DNA of 64,000 nt, taken from the NCBI GenBank assembly GCA_002150815.3, contig NDFF03000061.1, positions 1-64,000 on the forward strand. Reading direction: 5' to 3'. The notes below the pieces were generated by a model. The model was not told the origin of the DNA. It saw only the letters and a list, made by a program, of their open reading frames with translations, and did no database searches. The translations under genes were made by a program, and so were the position numbers. Positions 43,787-54,629 of the stretch are shown here, in pieces (within the stretch, counting starts at the first letter, position 1; each line of letters starts with the position of its first letter). The DNA comes from Grammothele lineata. Its lineage: Eukaryota > Basidiomycota > Agaricomycetes > Polyporales > Polyporaceae.

Positions 43787-46700
43787 CGTCCAGGAACTTA
43801 GAGGAGGATCGGTCCAGGCTGTCCGAGGGTGGTTGTCGCGAAGATTGCAGCGCTGCTGGCGGGGCCAAGGCTCGTGGAGGACGTCCGCTGCAGGCGTATG
43901 TCGCCGTCCTGCCGATCGTTTACCAAATCCGCCGCTCGTCCGAGGACGTAAACAAGCGCCCTTCTCTTGCACAGCGTCTCTCACCATGTCGTGCTCGGGG
44001 ATCTTCTCCGGGCCGTTCCATGCACACGTTCACCTTTTCATCTCCGTAAGACGATGATCACGACTCTAGACATTGCTTCGTGCAGAATCACAAGCTCCTT
44101 GACATACGAAATGGCGCATCCGGACGACCAGCGGCCACGATTAGGGGCTCGTGTACTACATCTGTAAGTACCAGTAAGCTCCGATCAGGCGATACCTCAC
44201 TTGCGCTGAACACTCAAAAGAATGTGAGGCAGGATTCTGTGTAATAGATCACATCTCCCGTTTTCTCTGCCTATCCCGACATAGACGGAGAATTGGCATC
44301 GAACGTTGTGGATATCCAACGGCCTCCGACCGGAGACTTGACACCATGATTCTCAGGATGCAACCGCATGGCTCTGGAATCCACTGTTCCGCTGCCGTAC
44401 TAGCACCTGTGAGCGGTAGTCAGCAGCTTTCCCTTGGAGCTTCTAGCCTGCATTCGAGCCGCTCGGCGTGACGTTCATCCCCAGCTTCGGAGGCATGCTG
44501 AAACTCTTTTTTGTTTCCAGGTCCATTGTGTACGCAACGCATCAAGGAGAAGGTCATCGACACCAAGCACGAACATAAAAGTATGCGGTCTATGTGTCTT
44601 TCCCGAGGATCTGATTCCGCTGCGGTAGGACACCTGTTACATCGCAGCCACAGCGCTGAGATAATCACACCTTGTCCTATTGCCGACAAATATCCACAAG
44701 AACAAGGTGCTTCGCTATCACATCACCGACTGTGCATTATCTATGTGTCTATCCAGCGATATGGACATCACCCACATTCGGACCTTTGTGGACCACAGCC
44801 CCGCAATACGTCCGACGAAGCCACAGGCATCCGCAAAGACCAGCTGTGAACAGTACTGCCTCGCCCACGGGTTGTCCTCTTAGGCCTCTCGGTACGCCGT
44901 GCCCAGAAACTCCGATTCACGAACGCACAGGACCCGCCTACGTTTCTATCCACCCAAGACAGACTGCGGCACTCCTCATGGAGGGACGCGTACAGCCCAG
45001 CTCGCGATCGAACGTCAAGATCTCATTCGGGCCCGCACCTTCCTTCCTGGCCACTGGCGGGGCAACGGTTGCGGAGCGTGTGCCCGCGCTGCCCAACGCG
45101 GCCACCCATCTCGTATACCCAATCTGACCGGGGAGGACCGCTGGGGTTCGCCCGCTCTCAGGGCAGGCAAGCCGGGCCCGCTCGCGCTGCGAGCATGCAC
45201 GTCTGTATGTATTCTGTACGTACGTAGCGCACCTGCTTCGCACTTCAGATTCAAACCTGTGATTCTCCCCCGCCCCACGAGTTCTATCCCGAGCCCCGAG
45301 TGCCGGGTACAGAAGACAAACAGGGCGCAGCCCAATACCAGGGCGATCTCTTCCCATGGCGTGTCCGTTGTCCGTCTGTCAGAAAGAGACGGGCAAGCTC
45401 GATCGCGAGGCTTCTCGAGACACAGACAGACTCTGAGATCCCACCTTCCGCATTCGTCTGATCACAGCGGGCCGTGGCACGCAGCCGCACACACGCACGC
45501 GCGCATGCACATCTCATCTCCCTCATCTCTCTTCCGCGAGATTGATGATGCCACGAAGGCAATCGGCGACCCAAATCGTCCCCGCAGCGAGTCGATGGAT
45601 GCGGAAGTCTCGAGATGCGCACGCCCCGCACGCATCCCGGAACACGTAAAAAGACATCTGAGCACACCGGGGCGACCATATCCGACCCGCACGGGCGTAC
45701 GTTCGCTGTATACGGAATGCATGGACGGTGCGGACTCCGCCCGCGCCCACAACCCGCACCACGCGCCCTCCCTCGATCCGGTCAACGTCGTGGCGGCACC
45801 CCCGTCCCTAGCCCACACACGGCCCGCGCACGGAATCACACCCAGCGCCCCTCTTTCCCCGTCGACGACGTCAAACAAGCCCCTCCGCCGCCCCTTGTCG
45901 TCGAGCAAGCCTGTTCGCTCCCAAATACAGTTCAGACGATAGACGTTAATGACCGGCGACGGTCCCGCGCGCTGCGCGCTATTCCCTCCTCGTCCTAGCG
46001 TCGAACCTCGCCGTCTTGTCCGCCCCGCTCGATCGACGGCCGGAAGTATCTGCGCACGCACATAGACGCACATCATCGCACCGGGACACCCGCGCGATCG
46101 AGAAGTGGGGTAACGGGGGCACCGCTGCCGCCGGTCCATGCGTAGCTACTAGGCACTAGCGTAGAGGGTCCGCCCCGCATATGGCGATGGTCGACTTTTG
46201 GTCAGCGCGGGTTGCTTCCGCTGATTACGACACGATCGTTGGTGCATTCAGAATTAATCTCGGTTCCCCGCGCAGGACCCGGGGCAGCGGGTCGGGCCCA
46301 TATTCACCATATACAACGGCAGCTCGCATGCTATTCGATTCATATGTGCACGTGTGAGGACATGGAGCACTACGCGGAAGGGGAATCGTACGCTAGGAGC
46401 AAGGGCAAGGCAACAATGAGACAAAACACATTTCGGAAACGTTACTACTCGGACCCTGGGAATACCGCCGTCGCGTGTATGGCGCGACACAGACTCTCAA
46501 GAGGCTCATCATCAGGCGCAGCGTACATTGTATCGTATGTTCGGAGACAGGAACCAAGGGCGACATAAGACTGAAGGACTTAAGGATATGAAAACCGAGG
46601 AGTGGGGGTGGGAGGAAAGTGGATTTGGGAGCGGAAGGGAGGAAAAGGGGAGATGCGAGGAAGGGAGATGACCAACAGTCGCGCAAGATGTCGAGGGCAC

Positions 46701-46865
46701 AGGGGGGAGAGAAAAGCACATTCGTCGTGTACAGACCAGTTTGCAAAAACGAACCACGGGAATCAGGCACGGGAACGCACCACACGAGCAAGCCTTGTCC
46801 GTACAGGCAGGGTCCGTGTGTCTTCCTGCCATCAAGCAATCGCCATAATATCCTCCTCCACCCTC
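43787..46865. other. Intergenic, GC-rich, no supported gene
   Basis: About 3.1 kb. A 347-residue plus-strand frame at 44899-45942 has Arg/Pro/Ser-rich composition with no motif and is overlapped by other long frames, as expected in GC-rich DNA. No cloverleaf tRNA, snRNA or repeat was recognised. Confidence 0.4.
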
Positions 46866-47909
46866 CTACCGCCGCGTGTACTGACCGCCGTGCACTGGTG
46901 GGGGTGCCCACGGATTGCCCTGCGGGGGTGCACCATCGTGCGTGTAACCACCATGACCAGCCTGCGGAGGCCCACCAGGGTACGTGCTGTACTGAGGCTG
47001 TGCGTACATGTTCGGGTCTCCGCCCGCAGCCTGCGGAGGGTAGCTGCCCGGCTGCGCGTAGTTGGGGCTGGTTGGCTGGGCGGCCTGCTGGCGCGGCGAG
47101 TGCTCGATGGGCATCTGTCCGGGTACACCGGGAATCGAAATCGGGGGAGCGCCAGGGGGGATCGCGCCGGGACGCGTGCTCGGGGATGCGCCAGGGGCGC
47201 CGGGTGGAGGGGCGCCCGACACCTGAGGCGAGGTGTTGCCGCGCGGGGGCGCGGTGGTCGACGAGCCGCGACGGCGCTTGCGCGGAGGTTGGCGGGACGC
47301 GTCACCCGACGCTGAAGGAACATCCTCATTGTCGGCAGACTCGTCCTCCTTCGTTCCCGAACCCGAGCCGATCGCGAGGCCGCCGGGTACGTTGGCGGGG
47401 TGGGGCATGGGTACCGAGGTGCGGTTAATGGGGGTGCCGACGGGCATAGAAGATGGGAGTTGGCCGTGGGGCGCGTTGAGGCATGCTTGGATGAGATTCT
47501 TGCCTTCAGGCTGGGTGACGAGGGGCTGGAGCTTCGCCGTGGTGAAGGTGTACACGAGGCCCGTCTCGGACACGACGAGCAAGAGGACTTGCGTGCCGGT
47601 GAGAGTGGAGAGCTCGTAGGCCTGGGGTACGCGACGCGACGCGCGTTGAATTGAGGACAACGCAGAAGTACGAAAGAGGATGGAACGGACCTTTTTCATG
47701 ATACCCGCCTTGCGTTTTGAGAAGGTGATGTGACGCCTAGACTTGTCCTGAATGAACTCGATCTTGATCTTTCTCCTGCCTGCCTTCTTGTCGGTCTTGG
47801 GCTTGTCGTCGTCGTCATCGTCGTCCTGGCCAGACTCGCCCGCGTCGGGGTCGTTGACGAAGGCATCCTCAGTCGGAGGGTGGTCGGGGTGGACGCGCTT
47901 GTTTGACAT
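46866..47909 (-). CDS. MCM1: MADS-box transcription factor, SRF/MCM1 type
   Basis: Exon 1, 47909-47691, and exon 2, 47621-46866, joined across a 69-nt intron, encode about 324 residues. An acidic stretch (DDDDDDDKPKTDKK) precedes the MADS box: GRRKIKIEFIQDKSRRHITF, SKRKAGIMKKAYELSTLTG, then TQVLLLVVSETGLVYTFTT. It is of the SRF (type I) class, with the characteristic RHITFSKRKAGIMKKAYELS core. The C-terminal 200 residues are Pro/Gly/Gln-rich (PPPGAPGASPSTRPGAIPPG), typical of an activation domain. The product should act in the nucleus as a dimer on CC(A/T)6GG or P-box sites with cofactors, including homeodomain mating regulators. Start chosen at MSNKRVHP; in-frame ATGs further upstream exist. 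The symbol is by orthology class. Confidence 0.9.
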   Translation of the reverse strand: MSNKRVHPDHPPTEDAFVNDPDAGESGQDDDDDDDKPKTDKKAGRRKIKIEFIQDKSRRHITFSKRKAGIMKKVRSILFRTSALSSIQRASRRVPQAYELSTLTGTQVLLLVVSETGLVYTFTTAKLQPLVTQPEGKNLIQACLNAPHGQLPSSMPVGTPINRTSVPMPHPANVPGGLAIGSGSGTKEDESADNEDVPSASGDASRQPPRKRRRGSSTTAPPRGNTSPQVSGAPPPGAPGASPSTRPGAIPPGAPPISIPGVPGQMPIEHSPRQQAAQPTSPNYAQPGSYPPQAAGGDPNMYAQPQYSTYPGGPPQAGHGGYTHDGAPPQGNPWAPPPVHGGQYTRR

Positions 47910-48171
47910 GTTGGGCGACGCGATGTCGGAGGACCGGGGCATGTATATGGGGGAGGGGTGGGACCGGAAGAGGTGAGAGAGACGAGCAGGAGAGATCTGC
48001 TCGGCAGCGTGTGCTGGGACGGCTGGGCCCTGCGAAAGGCGTGAGCGGGTTAAGAGGACGGGAAGACGAGGGACGAGTTGGGAGGACGAGTACCCCCAAT
48101 CCGGACGCGTACCAGAAATGGAGAGGAGGTCTGAGAGGGAAATAAGATTCCCATTTTCGCTCACCCTCCCA

Positions 48172-48180
48172 TATATACCC
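48172..48180 (-). promoter_or_regulatory. Possible TATA box upstream of the MADS-box gene
   Basis: Minus strand GGGTATATATGGG near the start of the region, about 265 bp before the ATG. It could be the core promoter if the leader is about 230 nt. It is the clearest A/T-only motif in this GC-rich stretch. Confidence 0.35.
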
Positions 48181-51100
48181 ATCAAACAAACAACGCCATC
48201 GCCCTTCCGGCACGCCCCGGCATTCCCACGCCACGCCGTCCTATCTTATCACCCCTTCCTGGACCGACAGGCCCAGTGCCCGTCCTGGACGCCCGCTTCG
48301 CTGTCATCCTCCCCTTCCTTCCCTGTCCCACGCACGGCCCTCTCCATCTGCTCGTGACTCTCGCAGCAAGGCACGCCCGCCAGATCCGGACCCAACATGC
48401 CCATATCAGGTGCACTTCCATCCCGAGCTAGCCGAAGATCGACCTCGTTGTCCCGATTGGGCCTCCACCCAGATCCCTTCCCTCCCTCTTCTTGTCCCAT
48501 CGCCCCGCCTCCACCACTCGACGCTCTTGTCTTGCAGTCTCTTCTCGTCCTTGTGCGCCCTCGTCCACCGCCGCATCCCTCTCCCCCGCGCTACACCGCT
48601 GCGAGGCGCGGCCGCGCGCACGTCTTCTAATAGCCAAGCACAGGCATCCCAGTCCCAAATCAAATCGCGCTATACTTGGCCGCCGGTAGCCAGACCCAGC
48701 TTCGCACCGCATATGGCATCTTTCTTTCCTTACTCGCTCTCGGTCGGTTTGCCTCCGAACTTCCTCCCCCCACTCCCGGCGCCACCTTGCCCGCTCGCGC
48801 CTCTGTGCGCCATCGCGCCTTCCTCTCCGCCGCGCGCGCATCCCCCTCCTCGCCTCCCGGCATTGCCCCGTTCGCGCGTCCCACAATCATGATCGCCGCG
48901 CCGCCGCGTGCCCTCCAGCAGCACTCAGAAGTCGGCGGCGACCGGCTCTGGAGGCCGCGGCGACAGCGACGACGACGACGAGCGACGACGGGCAGCTTTC
49001 GGCGCCGGAGCGCTGGCCTGGCTGATGTTTTGCTTCCGTCAGCCCCGGAGGATAGCTGCAGATGACACCTACCATATACGTGATGGCGCACCGCATTTCC
49101 AACCTCTCCGGTCCTCCTCGCGGCCGCACAGCGAGAGGATCGGGCCCTGGCTATCGGCCGGAGCACACCTGTGCCCTTGTACATTCGCCCCCTCTACCGC
49201 GCCGATACTTGCTCTCCTACTCTCCGGACGCGCTGTGCTAATAGGCGCTATAGCTACATAGCTACGATTTTCAGCCTATCGTCCTCACGACGCAGCCCTG
49301 CGTCTGATCGAGATGTCCCGAAAGCTTACCAGTGATCCGAGGACGTTCTGCGTCTTCGCCGTCGCTGTTCCACACCTCGCTCGGCTCCCTTCCTACGATG
49401 AGGATTCACTGCAACGCCGAGGTCCCTAGCTCGGCCAGACCGCCCGGCTGTTGATACCAGGGTGCGTTCTCGGTTTGATACTCGTGATAGGCACCGTTCC
49501 AACCCGTCCCTCGCAGGCACCGACGCAAGCACTCCACCGCGGGACCGGGAGATCGTACTTCCTGTTCAACGCCCACCGCGTATTTACGCGTCTGCGCGAC
49601 GGCGCGCGAATTCTCATCCGCTTCACAGCGTCGTGCAGGCTCGTATAAAGCCTCCTCGCCCCCGGTTCGTCTTCGCTCGCGCTCGCCAGATCGTGTTGCC
49701 GCTTCTTTGCGCCCAGCCGCCGCTGAGAGACGTCAACGGCGCGCTGTCGTACGTGCCCCGCCGCCGTGTCTTGTTGTCTCCACTAATTCATCTCCATGCC
49801 TAGTGCGACGGTCTCGCCCTGGTCCGACGCACGCCCACCACTGACGCAGGTTCTCTCCGCTCGCAACGTCGGCGACCAGCAGGAGCTGCGCCATTGCGTC
49901 ATAGGTCGCCGGGCCCGATTGCCGGGCGGGCGGGCCTGGCAGTCCGGCGAGGAGAAGGCAGGGCAGCCTCCCAAATCCGTCCAGACAGAACGCAAGTCGC
50001 AGAGATGCGATCGCGCGGGCGCCCGCGGCGATTCGCCCATTCAATGGATGGGACAATGCGCCCGCGCTCGTGCCCGTCCTGTCCCCGCCTTCTATCGACA
50101 CCTACTGCTGTCGCTCGCGCGGGTACCTCCCGCCAGTTTCCCGGCTTTCGGGCGCGCGCACGCACGTACGCTCGTCCTCTCCTTCGTTCGCGTTCGCGAG
50201 GACGCAAGGGGGTGCGGATCCCTCTGCGACGCCCGCCTTGCTCGACAGGAGCTTGAGAGGCAGGCGGGCCGCACCACAGACGGGCCCGGATCCTTGCACT
50301 ATCGGCTCTCGTTCCGGGATCCTCCCCTGGCCTGGCTGGCCCGGACGGCGACAACGATGAACGGCGGCGGGCCTGGCGGTGGTTACCATCTCGTACATGA
50401 ACGGCACGCGTCCGCCGTCCGGTCGACGGTCGTGCTCGCGAGTCTCCACGGCGTCGATTCAGTTCAGTAGTTTCGCGACATGTAGACCGTAGAGCGGCCG
50501 TACGCATACGGAAGAGGGATCAGATCGGGCGCGGGTGCAGAGACAAATTTGGTGCGTGGTGTTGCACATCTCCACGCGCCCTCTTGCGCCAAGCCTGGGC
50601 CGATGGCCAGCTGCCTGGCCCTGGGCTGAGCTACTGCTACAGAGACTGCCGCCGGGGGCAAGCCCGGGGATCGATCTTCGGACTCTCACTAGTGCGACGT
50701 TCTGGCTGAGAAACTTACTCAGCCCTGGGCGTTACGTTATTTGTCTGAGCCATCTCCGGTGTGGAGGAATACTTACTTCACTGCGCTGCGGACGATACAC
50801 CGCCGCGTGCCCCCCGGTGCGCCCACGAGGTTCCGACCCCAGAACGGAGCCCCCGCCGCGACGCGTGCGCGCATGACCCCCGTCCGTCAGTCCGCCCGCT
50901 CGTCCGCCCGACGTTGCCACGGCAACCGCGACACGCTAATGCATCAGCCCCAATTGTCTTGCCTCGCACCCCCTTCTCCCGGACCCCGCGTTCGAGACCG
51001 CGTCGCGTAAGTATGTTCAGGTATGTTCGTAGTTCAGCGGAGGATGTGTTTGCCGGATGTGTCTTCTGCGCTGCGGACGATAGCAGACGTCCCGCGATGT

Positions 51101-52445
51101 ATGGTAGGGAACGTAGTGGCAGGCGATCAATACAATAGCCAATATCCGTTGCGACCAGGGTCGGCTCCTTTGACGAAAGGCAACGGACGATTCAGTTGTT
51201 TGACAGGTCGCCGAAAAACGCCTTCAGGCTGATGTCCAACGCCTGACAGAATATTTCGGGAAGCATCTTCCGTCGCAGCACAAGATATTCCATGATCTGA
51301 GGGCAAATAGCTACAACATTGCAGCACAAGACGCGCCGACGCGCATTACGCAGATCATCGACGCCTCCGTGCCCACGCCCACCGACCAGAACCCACCATC
51401 GCCCGCCGCTGGCGTTGTGGCGCGGCCCTGCGCACGGCTCCGCCCGCGCGATCTGGCCGTACCGAATCCCGGGTTCCAGCCAGCCCCCAACTGAGCGGGC
51501 GATATATGGTTAGCGCCAAAAAAAGCCTCCGCGTAGGCGTTCCTGCGGGGAGGGGCTGGAGCTTCTGACCTTCTCTCGATTCATGAATCTCTAGACCTGC
51601 GCCTGATCAGGGCGGATCTGGTGGCGCCCATATCTGGCGGGGCCTCGCCCATTGCGTGGATTCGCTGCAGTACGTCAGTCCGTTGAGATCCTGACGCGCG
51701 CGCGCGCGTTCGTGAGCTTGGAGTGTGCGTGTACCTACGTGTTACGCGATCAGAAGTTGGGTGGTCTACGCGGTGTGAGCGGTGTCAGGTGAATGGATGG
51801 AGGAGGAGTTGACGTCAGTCTTGAGCAGTTCATTCCGGCCGTCTCGGGATAACCACATCTTACCCTGCACGGCTGGGCGTGCGATCGCGGTCGCGTCGCG
51901 CGTCCCTTCAACTTCGTACGCGCCTGCTAACGCCTGCGTTCCCGCGGCCTCGATCACAGCGCACAACGTTCGCTGCAGGATCGCGTCTCGCCTAGTGAAC
52001 ATGTCACAAGTCGGAGTCTTGGCATGTCCGTGACGGTGTCCCCAGACCGCACATCCTCCTCGCGAACGCGACCGCCGAACGTTGCACGTTGCATCTCCGC
52101 CTCCACTGACCGGGCCCCCTTTTGTCCACACCTCCGACCGGGACGCTGACGCAGCGAGCAAACACGACGCTACTCCCGGAGCGCGCGCGGGCAGCCTCGA
52201 ACGCCACCCAGCAAATCCGGCGTACGTACGTGCGTCCCACCCGTCAACGTGTCATTTCCGGGCAGGGCCGCGGATCGCGGCGTTGTCAGTGATCAGAGGG
52301 AGGTGTCTGTCTGTCTCTTGGGTTCGAATCTGACGGTGGCCCCCGATGCGAGATGCGAGGTGCTCCCCAACGCCGCACGCCGTCGCGCCTTCGCGCTGCG
52401 GCAGGTCGCTCCCCGGGACGTCTCTCTCGGCAGGGCAGGTGCGTG

Positions 52446-52473
52446 TTCTGGATTCTGGATTCTGGATTCTGGA
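52446..52473 (+). repeat. Tandem repeat of TTCTGGA, four copies
   Basis: Four perfect head-to-tail copies of a 7-bp unit in noncoding DNA. A length-variable minisatellite is likely. Confidence 0.9.
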
Positions 52474-54629
52474 TGCTAGATAATGGAGTGCCCGGGTCGA
52501 CTCAGACGCGATAGTGCGCGCAAGTACGTACGAACGCACGCACGCAGCGGCGCCGCGACGCATTCTCTCCCATCCCCAATCCCCACCACGGCGACCCACC
52601 TCGTCCATATCTGGACATCCTCCTGCCCGTCGTGGACGAGCACGGGCGCGCGATCGGATCTCGTCGCGCGTCGCGGGCGCGCACGAGGCGGACCCTCGAA
52701 GCTCGGGAGCCTGAAGGGCCCGAAAGAGGCAGGGTGGATGCGTACGCGACGCCACGACGCCCATGACGCCACCGCACCTCGGCGCGTGAGGTGGGGAGGG
52801 AGGGAAGGAGCAGCTGGGGCTTCTGGCCCTCCTCGACGCGGCGGCGTGTCAACGTGTCTCGCACGTCTCGCGTCGAGGGCGGAGTCGGAGTTTTGGCATG
52901 GACGGCCGCGGGGCCGTGGCTTCGCTGTCAACGGATCGTGTTCGTGCGCGGGCGGCTCGTATCTGGGGTGGGATGCCATCATGCGGGGTCAGGCCGTGAG
53001 GCGCAGGGGGGCCTTCAATGAGGCGGGGCTGTGAGTACTTGTGCGCTGAGAAGTCCGGCTTAGGCGGGGACGGGGGCGCTCGGCTCTGACACGTTCGGCC
53101 GAAAGAGGGAAGGAAGCGCGGTACGATTGTGCGAGGAACGCGAGCACGAGGGGGAGGCGATGTCGGGGTACTTACAACAACACGGAGTACGTACACATAG
53201 ATGGTCCTTGGATAGATAGGAAGAGATAAGTTACGTCAAGGTATCGGCAGAGTGGAAGAGGGGAGTCGAGAATACACGATAGCGGATGGATGCAATGGAT
53301 AGGGTGGTGCTCGAGTGGGAGGGTCAGGAAGGGGTAACGCGAACGTACGTGATGACAAGGCAAGAAAGCACGACGAGCTGGCACAACACGATTTCTGCGC
53401 ACCTAGGTGTCCGTGCATAGGCAGGCCTCTTCCCAAGAAACAGACCAGCCACCTCCCTCGGAAGGAAAGCGCGAGCGACGCGGCTCCGACGCCGGTCCCG
53501 CCGATGCTAAACAGCACCGCGTCCGGTCGCCGTGCTTGTATATGCGGATACGCGCACAAGCTCCCCTTTTGATCGCCCGTCCGCGCACACGGGCGCACGA
53601 CGGCGACAAGGTGGGCACTCGCGGAGAGGCCGTGGCGGCAGGCCTGGGAACGCCGCGCGGGTGCCTCCAATGGCAGACGCGCGCCCGCCGCGGGCACCGT
53701 TTGGGGTGTGCGTTCGCGAAGGCGCGAAGGCGGCGCGCGAAGGGGAACTGGGAGGGCCAAGCTGAGGAGCGCGTCTGTATGCGCTTCGCAGAGCAGAAGG
53801 GAACCCGAAGTCGTTCGTAGCGGTTTCCGCTCCAGGAAGGGGGACCCAAGGAAGAAGGCGCGGGCGAGATCGGACAGCCCGGATAGGCACTGCATCCGCC
53901 CGAGCGGGCGGGGAGTCGCGGGGCGTGACGTGCGCGCTCTAGGTCCGCCCACGGGGGGCAGGTCAGATGCGCGGCCGTCTGCCCACCCGCGCGGCGCGTA
54001 TTCTTGGACGTGGACGTGCGCGCGCGGGGACGCCTGGGAGCGCGCGACTGGATTGGGCCGCGCGGCGGATTGGGATCACGGTGCGAGCCCCCGTGCGCTC
54101 TTCCCTTCCTTGGCTGTGCGCGGCCGAGAGGGCACGAGGTGCAAACGGGGCTCCGTGCGCGCGCGTCGGGCGGCTGGCGTTCGAAAGAGCATGGCGGCGG
54201 TGGCGGCGGCGATGTTAAGAGAGTGGGGAAGAACGACGAGGACGGAGATGACGTAGAGTCACTAGAGTGTAGTCGGGCGAGCTGTAACCCCAGGTGGACC
54301 CTGCACGCAAGCCCGCCCGATGGCTCGCGCGCGAGAGAACCTCGTCGCGATCTGGTCTCTGCTTTCCGCGTCGCGACCGCCGTCTGCCCCGGCGGACCCC
54401 GGTATCGCGTGCTCTCCCTATCCATGGAGGACCGCAAGCAGAAAGACCCAAGTATCTGGCGGGCCTCATTTCCGGCGCGGATTCGGGCGCGAAGCCAATC
54501 CGCGGCACCGCAGCACCGACGATCTGCGAGAGGCCCATACAAGGGGTGCGCCACTCCCGGGAGGGCGAGCCTCGTCCGGCCCATGCGCTCTCATACGCTG
54601 CCCCTATGTGCGCTTCGGGGGAGGGATCG

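Larger units (their letters stand above)
47910..54629. other. 6.7 kb gene-free GC-rich region upstream of the MADS-box gene
   Basis: No coding sequence can be supported. Open frames are numerous, short or low-complexity (Arg, Pro, Ala, Ser), overlap on all six frames and match no family. Features seen are a TATATATG motif about 265 bp upstream of the MADS start (about 48172-48180), a 7-bp tandem repeat at 52446-52473, purine/pyrimidine-alternating tracts (CGCGCGCG at about 51697), and a C/T-rich minus-strand stretch at 53220-53400. It may hold a long promoter and leader or noncoding RNA. Confidence 0.45.

Noticed and set aside
44899..45942. 347-residue plus-strand open frame
   Set aside because: Arg/Pro/Ser-rich, no motif, overlapped by comparable frames on both strands, no exon signals; expected by chance in GC-rich DNA.
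52318..52345. GGTTCGAATCT, a possible tRNA T-loop
   Set aside because: No acceptor or anticodon stem could be built around it.
53403..54584. 393-residue minus-strand open frame
   Set aside because: Low-complexity composition, no ATG-supported domain, and competing long frames on both strands.
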